The translations under genes were made by a program, and so were the position numbers. The notes below the pieces were generated by a model that saw nothing but the letters and a program-made list of their open reading frames with translations, had not been told where the DNA came from and did no database searches. A stretch of DNA of 64,000 bases from Lasiosphaeria ovina (taxonomy: Eukaryota; Ascomycota; Sordariomycetes; Sordariales; Lasiosphaeriaceae), in NCBI GenBank assembly GCA_033439765.1, contig JAULSN010000006.1:310001-374000 (forward strand), written 5' to 3'. This document shows, in pieces, positions 45,178-58,153 of the stretch (positions within the stretch are counted from its first letter, which is position 1; every line of letters starts with the position of its first letter).

Positions 45178-46531
45178 ATGTTTAAGTGGGCGCAACAGCA
45201 GTAAGTGTCCAAAAGGGTGTCCTCGACCCCACCTTGCGCCATGACGAGTCTGATCTGACTGACAGCGCCTCAGGTTGGCCAATGTCGCCGGCACCCAGGA
45301 GCCCATCTACGGCCCCTCGGCCATCAAGTCGGTCGCCGAGGAAGCCGAGACGACACCTTACTCGGAGCTTACTAAGGATGACTTGAAATGGGAGGTCATG
45401 GACTCGACCTCGGTCGAGACGCAGAGCTTCTACTTCATGTCGGAGGGCGGCGTTCTCGGATTTGCCCAGGTCATCTATAGTAACGTGGCGTAAGCTCGAC
45501 TCTGCTCTTGGCTCTTGTCTCTCCGCCGTCCCCCCTCGTGCCTTGGCTAACCCGTTGCTCTAAAGCGGCATCCGGACAACCTGTCAATTCACCTCCAAGG
45601 TCTTCTCTCTAGACCCGTCGAAGCCGCACCTGTGGTGCTCGACTCAGCTCCACAACTACGAATTCAGCGAAGACAAGTCGAATTTCTACGCCACGGACTG
45701 CGCGGTTGAGCTCTCGGAGGATGGGACAACATATACGATCAAGTCGATGAACGATGATAGGGCTATCGTCAATCTGACGGTCAAGAGGACGGCACCGGGG
45801 TTCAAGGCTGGAACCACAGGCAAGACACTGTTCGGCACTGATCTGGCCAACCCCTGGGGCTCCATGCGCCACGTCTTTTGGCCGAGATGCGCTGCCGAAG
45901 GAACCATCACCACCAAGGACGGCCCCATCGACTTCAAGGGCCAGGCTTTCTTCGTCCACGCCCTCCAAGGAATGAAGCCACACCACGCCGCTGCCAAGTG
46001 GACCTTCTGCGACTTCCAGGGGCCGACCTACTCGGCTATCATGATGAATTTTGTGACACCCCCGTCGTACGGCTCGACTGTAGTCAACGTGGGCGGCATT
46101 GCCAAGGACGGGGAGATCATCATGGGTGGTTGCACGAACGAGGTCACCCACCTTGAAACAAAGAGCGACACTGAGAATGACTGGCCGGAACCGACTAAGA
46201 TCAAATTCCACTGGAAGGGTACGACTAAGGACGGAAAGCCAGTCGAGGCGACTATAGAGGGCGCCCTCGAAGAGAAGCTCGACAGAATAGACGTCATGGC
46301 AGAAGTTCCTGGCTTCGTAAAGAAGATTGTGGCCGGAGCTGCAGGCACAAAGCCTTACATCTATCAGGTACAGTGATCTCCGAGGGGGAAATCAGCGTGT
46401 GTTTTATGCTAACAATAGCCTATCAGTACTACCCCCACAAGACAAAGATGACCCTCAAGCTCAAAATCGGCGATGAGGAGATCTCTGAGGAAGGTTTGGT
46501 ATTCAGCGAGGCAACCTTCATCTCAGAATAA
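45178..46531 (+). CDS. SVF1: survival factor Svf1
   Basis: Lipocalin-like cytosolic/Golgi-associated protein; in yeast it is needed for survival of oxidative and cold stress and is implicated in sphingolipid (ceramide) handling. Exons 45178..45200, 45274..45489, 45566..46367, 46427..46531; donors GTAAGT, GTAAGC and GTACAG; 381 aa, close to the usual Svf1 length. The protein begins [24 protein letters not shown], typical of the family. Further marks are [19 protein letters not shown], the central GNP/W-rich strands ([33 protein letters not shown]) and the end [17 protein letters not shown]. The GTACAG donor of the last intron is less standard, but the join reads smoothly (PYIYQ-YYPHK). Identification is strong. 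Confidence 0.95.
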
Positions 46532-47325
46532 GTTGTCGCGATCCCCCGGAACGACTGTGCTTTGTTGGGTAATCCTACTGTAGAAGTAGCGGTCATGGTG
46601 GGCGTTGAGAGATGCTGGAAGCTGGGTCACTCGTTGGGCTGTGGCCATGCTGTACACACAACTTCGATAATGGTTTTTTTTATCTCGTGCTCTGGACTAG
46701 TGGGCGACGGGCTTTGAATAAGTAGCGTATGGATCTCGCCATAACATAGGGTCTCGGTTGGCCCTACCTAATATATACCTGAATTGGATTTTGGACATTC
46801 TGCCTAATACCGTACCGTACTGTATTGGTACAGGTGAAGTTCATGGCGCAAACCACACCCCAATTTTTACACATCGTTTTCGTCTCTGCTTGCAGCTCAC
46901 AACAAGGCATCCGATTATAGCTACACTTGAGTGTTTACCGCCAAAGGTCAACATCCAGCACATATTCTTGACGGCTGTTTTCAATATTTTCATCTGCATT
47001 TACACAGTACGCGCGGCTTTCCTTCTGCGCGCTTGTTAAAACTTGGCCCTATCCGGTTAGTCGTGTTTTAGCGTGTTTCCTCACCTTCGTACGCACTCCT
47101 CCTATCACTTTTCATTCACTCACTGAAGTTTCAGGCTGTCGCTGCGTTCCGTTCGTTCGTCCCTCCCCCACGTCGTTTGCCGCCCGGGCAGGCTGCACTT
47201 CACTTTTCAACAACGACAAAACAACAAAACTTCCATCTGCGACTGCCAATCGTGACTCCGCAACTAACTCTCCCACCGAAAGACCTTTGAATTCTATTCC
47301 ATCCGGCAAAACAACCTATAGCGTA
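46532..47325. other. intergenic, H4-variant promoter side
   Basis: 3' region of SVF1, then about 500 bp before the histone gene. No gene recognised; no clear TATA box or histone-type divergent promoter with an H3 gene. Confidence 0.5.
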
Positions 47326-48365
47326 ATGCCTCCTACGGTCCCTTCACGGGGAGGCTCCAGCGGCCTGCAATTCAGGCACGCAGCGGTTGGAGGGAAGACG
47401 ATTCTAAGCGCGAAGCCCATGGGTGCACAGCGCCACCGGTAAGTGAACTGTGCGCGATGCTACCTCATGGAAACGGATACTGGGGATTGCCCCGCCTCAG
47501 CGAGACAGGAACCCGCTGGCTGACCCAAACAGCAAAATCACGAAGGACCATATACGCGGCATCAGTAAGTGCTTACCTCCCTACCTTATTTTGTTCATGA
47601 CTCTGCGTCTTAGATTGCTCGGTTCAATACCGACGTATCACCTATGGGACGTGCCCTAACTGGTGGTTTCTCTTTCCCAGCCAAGCCCGTTATCAGGTAT
47701 GTTCGATATCCATTTTTTTTTTACTATTACATAACTTTACCCCCCCCCCCTTTTACTCAGCCGTGTTCCCTCATGTAACGGGGAGCCCATTTTCAATCAT
47801 GGGATTGCCTCGGGCCGTCTCTACCATGTGTTGTACTGTACGATACAAGTACCTTGATAATACCTACGGGCCGTTCCTTACGCAACAACCCGGGCTCCTC
47901 TCAAGTTACTACTGCCGCGCTTCATCCTTCACGGTTTTGTCCCTCACTAACATTCGAAACACAGGCGCCTCGCCAGACGCGGTGGGGTGAAGCGTATCTC
48001 GGCGGATGTTTATGATTCCGCACGATGTGCGCTAAAGGAGCGCCTCACTATGGTAAGCCCCCTTCATCCTTCTCGCTCTCTCTTTTCGTCCTTCGCTAAC
48101 ACGTTATGAAACAATAGATCATCCGAGATGTTGTGACATTCACAGAATACCGCAATGCCAAGACAGTCACGGTCAACGACGTATGTTACCCTTTACCCTG
48201 TCAACGATGTGGGATATGAGGGAGCATGTCCTTAACCATTATAACCAGGTCATTTTCGCACTGCGGCGTCTCGGGAAGCCTATCTACGGCTTCGACCCTG
48301 ATACTTTCAACCCAGGAAAGAAAAAGCTGGGCGGCGGTCTCGGAAAGCCGTTAGAGGACGATTGA
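47326..48365 (+). CDS. hH4v: histone H4 variant (142 aa, six exons)
   Basis: An H4-fold histone distinct from canonical H4 (about 103 aa). Exons 47326..47438, 47533..47564, 47681..47696 (16 nt), 47965..48052, 48118..48180, 48249..48365; all donors GTAAGT/GTATGT/GTAAGC, all phases consistent. The core matches H4: RHRKITKDHIRGITKP, then RRLARRGGVKRIS, then IIRDVVTFTEYRNAKTVTV and the alpha-3 end LRRLGKPIYGF. The tail (residues 1-35) lacks the GKGGKGLGKGGAK acetylation block and has only Lys24 and Lys30; the RHRK lysine (Lys39, equal to H4K20) is kept. The C-terminus runs 24 residues past YGF (DPDTFNPGKKKLGGGLGKPL...). Neurospora crassa has an H4 variant gene called hH4v; I believe this is its counterpart. 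Deposition site and timing unknown. Confidence 0.9.
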
Positions 48366-49634
48366 GCAACACATCTCTTCAGCTACCGCTATCGCACGGT
48401 TCGGCTGATCTTGCTCGACCATGAGCGTGTATGGTTAAAAACCACGGCGGTATAACGACTACACCGCCTCACGATGCTACTCGACTGATGTCCTTCTTTT
48501 ACCTGGCTGCTCTCTCATGTACGGATACCCATTACCGATTCCCTCAGTTCGGCCTAATACCTGTTACCACCCACGGTTTGGAAACGGTTCCCGAAAGGGG
48601 AGCATCGGCCGAAAACACGGACGTCCGGAGACGGGCAGCTGATTCGGCACATACCCCCATGATCGGTTCCCCTTCTGGTATCAGTCTTTACTAGACGGGT
48701 CTGTTTGTTTTACTTGGGACAATATTAAGGCGTGGAAATGGCAGGCGTTTGGTTTGGTTTCATGAGGCTTATGCCTATGCTTTTGCTTTCTTCCCGGTTA
48801 AGGTGATGGTTGAGGATCGTGGAAATGATAGCTCAGGAACGGATGTACACATGGATTGATGGATGGATTGGAAGAGGTCTTTTTTGCATCTCACTACATG
48901 CTTAAGGGAGAGCTGTTTTTGTAGGGCTCCCGACCGTAAAGGAAGCATCTTTCGAGAAACATCCGGACCAAAATGGAAAACATGACACGGCCCGGTCACG
49001 AATCAGGCGTTATTATAATTAGTGTCTCTCACATTCGCGGTTGTTGTCGTTTTTGAACGACTTCATCAGCGGCCGGTAATGATTAATGGGGTTCTGTTAA
49101 GTGGGCCCATGTAAAACGAACCAACCTCGAAGGGTATATTAACGAAAGTTCTATGTGGTATCTGTGGTATCTCGAAAAGACAAGGAAAAATAGAAAGGCA
49201 TTTTAAAGTCGTTAAAGATGCCACCAACCTGGCCCAGACCGCCCGCCCGTAATAACCGCCCCGACGGACCGACCGCCCCACCGCCGAGCAGCCAAAGTCA
49301 TGCCTAGGTACCTAGGTAAGGTAGTTCCTGTTCTTCGTGCCCCGTTCCCCGTGCTCCGTGCCCCGTGCCCCGTGCCCCGTGCCCCGTGCCCCGTGCTCCG
49401 TGCTCCATGTTCCATGTTTCGATGCCAATGGTATGTATCCCCGTCCCGTGTGTGACCGAAAAAAAACCCCCCCAAACAAAAGCCGCCTCCTTCCAGCCTC
49501 TATATCCGATGGAATAATGTATATGTACCTATAATTATGTGCATGGTATGGTATGGTATGGCATGCAACGCAACACCGAAAGATTCACACAAAGATTCGA
49601 GATCCGTTGGGTAAGGGTAGGGTATTGGCATCCA
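48366..49634. other. intergenic, convergent 3' regions of H4 variant and GNAT-like gene
   Basis: No gene recognised. Holds a 7-bp minisatellite (listed) and a short (ATGGT)4 repeat near 49.55 kb. Confidence 0.55.
49336..49417. repeat. 7-bp minisatellite (CCCCGTG and variants)
   Basis: About eleven head-to-tail units of CCCCGTG or CTCCGTG, degenerating to TTCCATG at the right end. Confidence 0.9.
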
Positions 49635-51062
49635 TCACCTCTTACGCTTGTCGCACTCGCTCACGACGGCCTCGAGGGCCCTGGCGGCCTTGATCTCACC
49701 CTTGCGGAAGGGCTTGTTGAACAGCTCGGGTAGGACCATGACGCTGTTGGCGTGCTCGAGGGCGAAGCCGATCTCGGCGTCGCGGCCGCACTTGTCGCGC
49801 GTGACGCGCACGGCCTCGCGCAGCATGTCGCCACCGACGCCGCGGTGGCGGTAGCGCAGCTTGGTCGTCCAGGCGCGGATGACGCCGCGGCCGCCGCGGA
49901 GGGCCGGGCCGCGGTGGTGGCTGTTCTTGCTGCCGCGCTTGGACGTCGCGGGCGCCGAGGGGTTGCTGGGCACGAGGCGCAGCACGAGCGCGCCGACCAG
50001 ATCACCGCCGAACCGCGTGCCGATGACCACGTCCTCCTCGTCGTCGCCCACCAGCCAGTCCCAGCTCAGCTCTTCGGCGGCGCGGATGTAGCCCGACACG
50101 AAGTACCGGATGCCCAAGAGGTAAGTCATGACGACGCCACTACCCAGCGTCAGGGTGGTGCCGAGGTCGTGCTGCCGCAGGACCCATGCGTACTGGTAGA
50201 CTCCAGACAGGATGACGAGCAGCGAACCGACCAGTAAGGGGTGGAACACGAGATGAAATGCGGCCTGCTGCCGCTGCTGTGCGATGCTGTCCGCGATGAG
50301 CTTCAGCCCGTCCACCTTGTCGTCGTGCGTTTTCAAGACGTTCAGGGAGAGGGGCGGGATGTCGTCGAGAGCTGTCAGGGGCGTCAGGGGCGGGTGAGCA
50401 CCGAGGGGCGAGGGCGATGGGGGAGCAAGCGTGTGCGTTGACCACGGCTCGAGATTTGGCGTTGAGACATTGGATGACATGGCGGAACTCGGCAGCACCA
50501 GATTGGCGCGGAGGAATGTAAAGAAAGCTGGTAGCCGTCGTCAGAAAAGGAAGACGGGGTTTGTTAAGTGAGAACCGGTATTTTCGATATTAGAGGGGTT
50601 CGATGTGGAGCAGCCCCTTTCCAAGACAGAGAAGAGGGGTGGTTTTTTTTTCTCCAAATATTGACAGATGAAAATGTGGAACGGAGAGGTGGACGCTAAT
50701 ATTCAGAGAAAAAGAAAAAGAAAAAAAAAGGAGACACAAAACAAGAACAGGCCCAAATGTCAAAGTGTATTCAGCCCTCTGGTGGTCTGGTTCCGGTGTT
50801 GTCTAAGGACGAAAACACAGCAAGAAAGATCCCCGCGCCAAGAGACACAAAACTGATGCAAAATTTGGTAAAGAGGGGAAACTAGAAAAGAAAAAGAAAA
50901 AAAAGCAGACTAACGTCACAAAAGCCAAACAAGGATTCTTTTTAACTTACCGGTGCTGGTTTTCAGGCCGGGCATCGCATTGATCCTGTCGACAATGGTG
51001 TTCGGGTTGCAGGCGCTGAGGTCGAGCTCGGCGATAGAGCCCATGTGTCTTGAGGCGTCCAT
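49635..51062 (-). CDS. membrane-associated GNAT-like acetyltransferase
   Basis: Probable N-acetyltransferase of unknown substrate. Exon 2 (50527..49635) holds two hydrophobic segments (FHLVFHPLLVGSLLVILSGV and TLGSGVVMTYLLGIRYFV) and then a GNAT-like domain with DVVIGTRFGGDLVGALVLRL and the acetyl-CoA loop RHRGVGGDMLREAV (R-x-x-G-x-G), ending VVSECDKRKR. Exon 1 (51062..50951) encodes MDASRHMGSIAELDLSACNP and ends at a GTAAGT donor. The 423-nt intron ends CTACCAG, and the join reads in phase through STG-AFFTFLRANLVLPSSAM, giving 334 aa. The intron is unusually long here, so a shorter protein from ATG 50480 (281 aa) is the alternative. Membrane topology with the catalytic part after two TM segments is uncommon for GNAT enzymes. 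Fold call moderate. Confidence 0.7.
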
Positions 51063-54000
51063 TTCATTGGAGCGCTGACAGCTCACGGCAGCAGCCTTGA
51101 GGTGCGGAGGCAATAACCGCGGACGCCGGCAGTGAACGGGACTTGCACGCCTGGGAAGCGAGAATCAGAAAGTATTAGTTAACGGTTTTATTGGTGATTT
51201 TTCGGAGGATAGCCGCGCCGCGGCAACTCGTCGTCTTCATCGGTTTTTTCAATATCCCCTGGGCTGAATTTTGACAACGGCCGATAGTGCTGGGCATGCT
51301 GGATATATGAAGGAAGACCCCGGCAGTGGGGCGTTATCAGGACGAGGTACCCATGACTTACATTTCAGGGTACTGGAGAGACAATCTGGAGAAAATATGT
51401 CCAACGACGGCGTCAGCCTGAACACAGCACAGATAGCCCTTGGTCCCGATAGGCGATAATGTCGAACGCCCGTAGGATGACGACAGAGGCTGGGCCGACG
51501 ATAGCCAGGGCTGCGGGAGAAGGAAGGTCTCTGGCCTCCAAGCCAGTATCTGGTCCAGAGTCTAGGCCATCGACGCTTTACTGCGTATCCGTGGACAGAC
51601 AGACATCCACGGATATAGAGAATGCAGGCCTGGTGCTCTTTATTCCGCAGACGGCACCCGCTGAGACAGAGATATCTTGCGCGTACTCCTTGGCCCAGAG
51701 GCTGGGAACCAACAAAGGCAGCATTGATGGACCTCGTCGTCCCACGAAATTCTGCAGAGATTGTTTGATAGCGCGATAAGGAGAAAGTTGTAGACCAATG
51801 GGCATGGAGGATCAGGGGGCGGCATCCTGGCCCCAGCCCATCCCACGGTCACGACTTCGCCGCGAAACGGCCCAACAAGAAACATGTATAAGAAAAGACC
51901 TATTATAACACTACCCGAGCCGTCTTCAGAGCCGGAGCACGCACATGCAATGATGCAAGTGACCAGCCAGCACCACCAGCCAGTACATCTGTGTGGGTGG
52001 AGTAATCTGTACATACGTCCATGTAGGTGTGTACTTGGAACGAAGCACGGAGAACGGAGACGACCCAGAGCACTGGCGGGCTGCTTGTCTAGTGTCGAAA
52101 TGGATCACGACAGGCGTGCCGCATGGACAGGGCAACTCTTCGCGAGGATGTAGGCCGCAGATCCATAGTCAGGACTGTCTGGCTAGCCAATACAGCGCCG
52201 CCTAGATTATTGGCTTCGCGTGTTCACCACCGATGAGTGGGCTCATGGCTGTTTCGAAAACGAAAACATGGAGCCATGACTGGGCCGGGAATGGGCACCG
52301 ATCTGAGATGATGCGGCGGCCAAGCATGGGGCGGTTCCCAGGGTCCGGCCACTCCTCCAGGCTCGACCCCAGATAGATTTGTCCAATCCGTGGCTAGAAC
52401 TAGTCCCAGAGGCCGGAGGACTCTTAGGGCCGCTGGAATTGGATACCTAACCCCCACCACCAATCGAAATTCGACGGCGATCCGCTCTGCTCAGAACAGG
52501 GTTTAGTTCCCTGGCTGATTTTCCAGTGATTTTGACTGTGTAGGCAACAAGATAAGGTAGTGTATGAGGCGTACGTGCAAGAATTGCCGAAAACCCTGAG
52601 CGAGAATCGCGTCGAGAAGTGACCTGACCCTTGGTTAGGTTTGCAACAAAGAGAACCTGGATCCAAGGCGGCTGATGGCATCGCTCCACTGTTTGAGAGC
52701 TGTCAGTGCCCACTCACCCAGACCCAAAGCCCCGCCATCACTGCCCCGCCAAGAGCCCCAACCTCAAACACGGACACGCCTCCTGCGTCCGGAACAGTAC
52801 GTGGCTCTCACGGGGTCCGCAAACGGCCTATTTCAGGCAAGATGCTGTGTTGATCGGGACTCGTGCCGTCTATTCCAGGTTTCTCCTTGGTGTAGGTAGT
52901 TGCCAGACCGCTTCAAAAGTTGACCGATTCAGTAACTAATAGTTAGAGATCCGTAGTTTGGAGGAGCCGTCTGAGTCCTGACGGCACCGTGCTATACGTA
53001 ACTAGAACACCCGACTAAAGATAAACCGATGAGATTTTTCAAGTGTATCCATACTCCCTGACTCACCGAGGACGAAATGTTGAATAGCATGCCAGACAGT
53101 TCAAGGCAAGTGCCGATTGGTCTCATAATCTCAACCGCGTGCTCAGTGCATCGTCGGCATGTCGCCCAAGAAGCGGAGGCTTACCGACGAACGGTTAGTG
53201 GTCCTCGTGTGGCTGCGAAAGAAACGGCACACAAGATGGCTGGGATTCTCCACAAAAATCCATCGCAAGCTGTTTTCTCCGCCAGATTCTCGCAATTGAT
53301 ATCACCGCCAGTCTCTGTCGGAATTTGTCGGCGGGTCTAGGGGAACCTGGACTTTTGTAGGTATTGGGCTTTGCAGCTCAATCAACAAGGGATCGGACAA
53401 AGACGGAACCAGGACATGAAGGCTCGTGGCGATCGTTCTCGGTCGGTGCAAGAGCGTCGGCGAAGTCAACCGCATCGCGGGATTAATATGGGCGACCCAA
53501 AAAAACCCGAGGCCTAGCCCTACGCCATGGGAGTCTTGGGACCGGCAGGGTGGGTTCCGAACGCAGGACTTTCTTAAAGACGGGTGGTTGCAAGTCCTGG
53601 GAGGAGTTTATCGTGCCATTTACCATGGGACTCCCGTTACATTCCCTTCCGCAGCCTCTCCGACTCCGAGCTGCTGCAAGAATGTCTACTCAGTGCCGAG
53701 GAGGTAGGCTAGTATGCCAGCACCTCACACTGCGAGGAGGCAAAACGGAAGCAACCATGGCAAGTGGGGGACGGGCGAAGGTCCAATGTCTCTCAGACAC
53801 GCAAGACTTTCCACATCTGGGTGCATCTCGTGTCCTTGTCCGTACGCCGTGCGACTGTTACTGGCTGTTGTGGCCAGTTGCACAGTAATCGCGGGCTGTG
53901 GTGCGCGTGGGATGCCGATTGCTCAGCCTGGCGACAAGAGTTAGTTCCATTGCGGGCAAACCGATCAAGTCTGCCTTGTCGGCTTGGGGCCCCCACGGCT

Positions 54001-54973
54001 TTCTGATTGGCTGGTCCTGGGCACTGAGTCCTGGGCGGGCTGACGACTCTCGTCGGCCAGCGGAAAAGAGAAGAAAAAGGAAAGAAAGGGACCCGGCAAC
54101 CTTAGAACAAAGGCAAATCTAGGAAGTCACGATCTGGTGTTGATGGGACTCGAGAGTCGCTTGCACTTGCCATCTGCCATCTGCCACCGATCTCCTTCGT
54201 CGTCTGCCGATGCAGTGCAAGAACTCCTAGTACTACTCCTGCACGGCTCCTTTTGTTGGCGCCAGCCCGTTTCCCACTGGTTACCTAGACCGACGACGTC
54301 CAAGGTATTGAGGATTTCCGTCGGTACTTCGGTTGGTAGTGTGTTTCTTAGGCTCATACCCATAACAGCACACAGCGCCCGCGGCTGCTACCTGCCTGAC
54401 CTACCTTACCCAAGCGGTTCGCTCGGAATTTGGAGAGGCAGCCAATCCCTCTTTGCGTCGTCCCTAATACGGCGCCTGCCGCCGCCGCCGCCTTACCTAC
54501 CACGGACGCACGCACACCACTCATGCATTCGTAGCAAATCCCAACTGCAAGTCCTACGCACCCCGGCCCAAGTCCTAAACTCGCCCGGTTCACGAGCTGG
54601 CTCACCTCAGGCTTTGTTGCGAGGGTTAGGACCTCGGTGACGGTCACCAACAAACCCCCCACAGGCCTCTCTTGCTCTGCCTCAGTCGGACAGGAATATA
54701 ACAAAAATGGGTGGCGGATTATTTTGATGGCATCGCCCTTTGATTCGAGTGCTCTTGTTTGTTCATTTTTGGTTTCGCGGGACCCGCCGTTTATCAGTTG
54801 TCGTCTGTCGTCTGTCGTCCCGTCGCCCCCTCATGGGATTCGCAGCAGCAGCAAGCAAGCAAGTGAACGAACGTATCCAAATTAAGCACATCCACGCCCA
54901 CCTTACTCGTCGCCTCCACACCTCGCCTTAAGTGGCCTGCTAGCCATCATAGCGCCCGTCTATTTGGCCGTCG
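51063..54973. other. 3.9-kb gene-free stretch
   Basis: The longest stretch without a gene I can support. Open frames are under 170 codons, with mixed strand and no motifs. The last kilobase, with pyrimidine-rich runs and CACA-rich leader, is probably promoter and leader of the next gene. No inverted-repeat element or transposase remnant was recognised. Confidence 0.45.
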
Positions 54974-57900
54974 ATGGATTCCAAAAAAATGTTTGCCTCC
55001 CTCCTGGAGGATGACTCCGACTCACTCGGGTCCGGCCCGGGCCCCAGCCCCAGCACCCGGCCGCTATCACCCTTCCGAAAGAGCCGCTTGTCCGCGTCGA
55101 GGCGAGAGCCGGAAAGTGCGCACGCGACCTCGTCCCACAACGCCGACGTCCCTGACGTGGGTGACGGACATGCGTTGTCCTGCGTGTATGTCTTGCTTAT
55201 GCCACGCCGCCCTTCTTTCACTTTTGTTCCTGCGAGTTGTGACATGTCTGACCACGAGCGCAGGTCCCGAGAGACGTCACAGGAAGACTGCGCACGCCAT
55301 AGGTTCATCGTCTGGGCCGCCGTGAAGCGCAATTCATGCGTGCGTATGAATGCTGAGGAAAAGCTGGAGTGCCCCCTGCTCAGGTGTACCCAACGGTTCC
55401 CTGACCATGAGACGATGCTTAAGCACCTAGCATGTTGCCGCCATCTGGCGTCGGGCGAGTTCTGGTGCTACGATCACATGAGGGTGGAACGCTTCGACGA
55501 TATCAAGTGCAAGCGCTGTCTAGGCCATCCGTCAAAGAGGAGGAAGATGCTTTCAATGGCCAAGAGTTTCTTCCACACGCTAGGCCACAAATCCAAAAAG
55601 ACACAGGGTCTCGGCTTCGATACCGACGATACTCTGCTGATGCCACCACCCAGCTACGACTCACTCGGCATCCCGCCATCCCACGGGAACCCCATCGAGC
55701 TATCGTCAACCGAGATTGTCGAGATCGATTCGATCGAAGTGAGCGCAATACACGTCCATAGCACAGAGGTGACCGCGTCCGATGGGTCAATAGACCCCCA
55801 AGCCCTCATCGTGCCTGCCATGCCGGCCCTCCCCGAGCTCGACTCGACGATGCTGTCGGGCGAATCATTCATGCAGTGGCAGCCGCATCCTGCCATCTCG
55901 ACGTCCTCCTTTGACGTCGCTCCCCTGGAAGACGGCGAGTATCGAAGCCAATGTGTCTTGAAGCCGGCCCTTCAGTTGACTACCCAAGGTCTCCAAGGTC
56001 GTCGCCATGCGCCGCGGCCCGTAGCAGCCCCGACCGTGCCGCGTAGCAAAGGTCTATCGCCGAGCTCCTCAGTGCGGTCTAATGCCAGCACCGATACGGC
56101 TGCCAGCTCGACGAGCAACACCAGTTCTCTCATCTCTCCCATCTCCAACTGGAGTGGGGCGTGGTCGATGGGATCGGGAATCAACACAAGCCTGACGTCC
56201 CCTGTGGATGGGTTCCTTTGTGACGACCCATTCGCGGATGTGGTGGACGATATGACCGACGACTATCCCAGTCTTCTCCACGACTTTTACTCTGAACTCC
56301 CGGCGGACCTTCCCCTCGTCAGGCACCCCAATGACATGGCATGCGACCCCCTTTTCCTTTTCAATGACCCGCCCCAAGCCGATGTTCCTTACGCCCCTGA
56401 AATCGAGCTGTCCGAGAACCAAGCCGGATTGGTAGACCTCGACGAGCCCGAACCCGAGCCCGAAGTTGAGCAGACGGATGCGTGTTGCTCCGAAACCAAG
56501 GCACTGGTGGGCTCCGCTTGGGATGCTTTGCAAGAGCATATCCTCTCATCGATGCTCAAACTGGACAATGTCAAGGGCAACCCACTTGCAGACCAACTCA
56601 AGCCCATGTCGTCCAAAACGGTAGCGATGGCAGGCCTCCGAACCGTTCGCACCTTCCTTGATGGCGTGCAGCCATCCTCCGCAAGCGACATGCTCTGTTT
56701 TGTACACCTTGCCTATGCCTTGTCATTAGTGGTGCACGAGCAGGATGCATCTCACAAGTCTAGGGATTTCTTTTTGCAATGTCTGTCTTACGTCCACTTC
56801 TTACCGCGCAGCGACCAAGAGCCATATACTCAGCTAGCCATCGCTATTTGGAAACCCTCGGATGTCACTCGAGAAGATATCAAGACATACCTAGCCACAA
56901 CGGCCCGCCAGTTACCAAACACATCGTTTAGCATTAAAGGAAAATCTCCCGAGGTTGTGGGAAGAGACTATTACGGTGGCCATGCTCCGGATGCTCTGCT
57001 CACCGCGGCCCGAAACTTCCTCGATGGTATGTTTTTAAATCATCCCCAGTCAGAAGGCAGCGTAACGTATAACTAATATTCCATGTAGAGTTGGAAAGCT
57101 CTCTCGTGCTTGGAGAGTCTTCGATTAGCGACGTGCAGGTATCCGATTTATACGGCAAGCACGTCCAAGACGCCACCTCTATTGCGCCAGTCAACCAAGC
57201 CTTTGCAGTAACTGTTTCATATATCCTGAACTCGCTTGTCGAAGAATTCGACGATACTGGCAATCTCGAGAGGAAGCTGAGCGAAATCTACCGAAGGGTC
57301 AGCGATGGCACAATCTCTGCCGTTAGGAGAGTCGAGATCGAGCTGCTCTTTGCTGGGAAGGTAAGGCTTATTTGGCTCCCTCTCCATAAGGATGCGGGGC
57401 AAGCTAACTATACCCTAGGCTTCTATGGCTGCTGCTAAATTCCTTGATCAATTTGTCCCAAGAGTCTGCAACTTTTGCGATCAACTATACGAGCAGCACG
57501 ACTCGGGGACATCCAGGCGCGGCGTATACCACAAGCTTGGAGTCTCGCTCGTTGAGAACCTCATACTCGAGTTTGATAATCTGACGGGCGATGTGACATG
57601 CGATCGTGAATTGGATTTCTTGGAGATTCCCTCGGACTTTGGTTATGGGCCGACGAGCTTTGCTAGGCTGGACACGGATTTACAATTCGACATGGAGAGC
57701 AGCCCTAATCTGTATGGAGCGTCTGAAGGGTTGCAACCTCCACTGGACAAAACGGCACCTGCCGATTTCTCCTCGCCTGAGCCTCCTTCATCGAGCCCTG
57801 CATTCCCCACACCCACGCTGCAAGGGCAGTCGACCCAGTCCGAGGCGGTACAGGAGTCCCAAGGCGGAGAGGAAAAAATTGAAGCCGACTCATGCTGTGA

Positions 57901-58153
57901 GATCTGCGGGTATCGGCCAAAGGGAGCTCCAAAGTGGTTCAAGGGGAGCATGGCCAAACACAAAAAGCTGCAGCACAGCGAAGCGCCGCCAAAGCTCTAC
58001 AAGTGCCCATTCCCAGGCTGCTCGAGCCAGTATAAGAACAGGCCCGACAACCTGCGACAGCACCAGGTGGAGAAGAACCACTGGGTGCCTGGTGAAGAAG
58101 GCACCCCGAGGCGGCCCAGCAAGCGGAAGAAGACGGCGCTGGATGAAGAATAA
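54974..58153 (+). CDS. large fungal C2H2 zinc-finger protein (993 aa)
   Basis: Probable transcription factor. Exons 54974..55185, 55264..57026, 57089..57360, 57419..58153; donors GTATGT, GTATGT and GTAAGG; phases consistent. The first intron (78 nt, CTGAC branch, GCGCAG) is a multiple of three without a stop and may be retained. Domains: a Cys-rich N-terminal module (LECPLLRCTQRFPDHETMLKH then FWCYDHMRVERFDDIKCKRC), a motif seen beside fungal C2H2 fingers; a long acidic/Ser-rich middle with DDPFADVVDDMTDDYPSLL, likely activation region; a helical segment (residues about 500-820); and two C-terminal C2H2 fingers (CCEICGYRPKG...KHKKLQH and YKCPFPGCSSQYKNRPDNL...HQVEKNH) with a basic tail RRPSKRKK. 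Target genes unknown. A G22 run follows the stop codon. Confidence 0.88.

Noticed and set aside
49212..49475. Minus-strand frame with GARSTGHGARGTG repeats
   Set aside because: Translation of the CCCCGTG minisatellite, not a gene.
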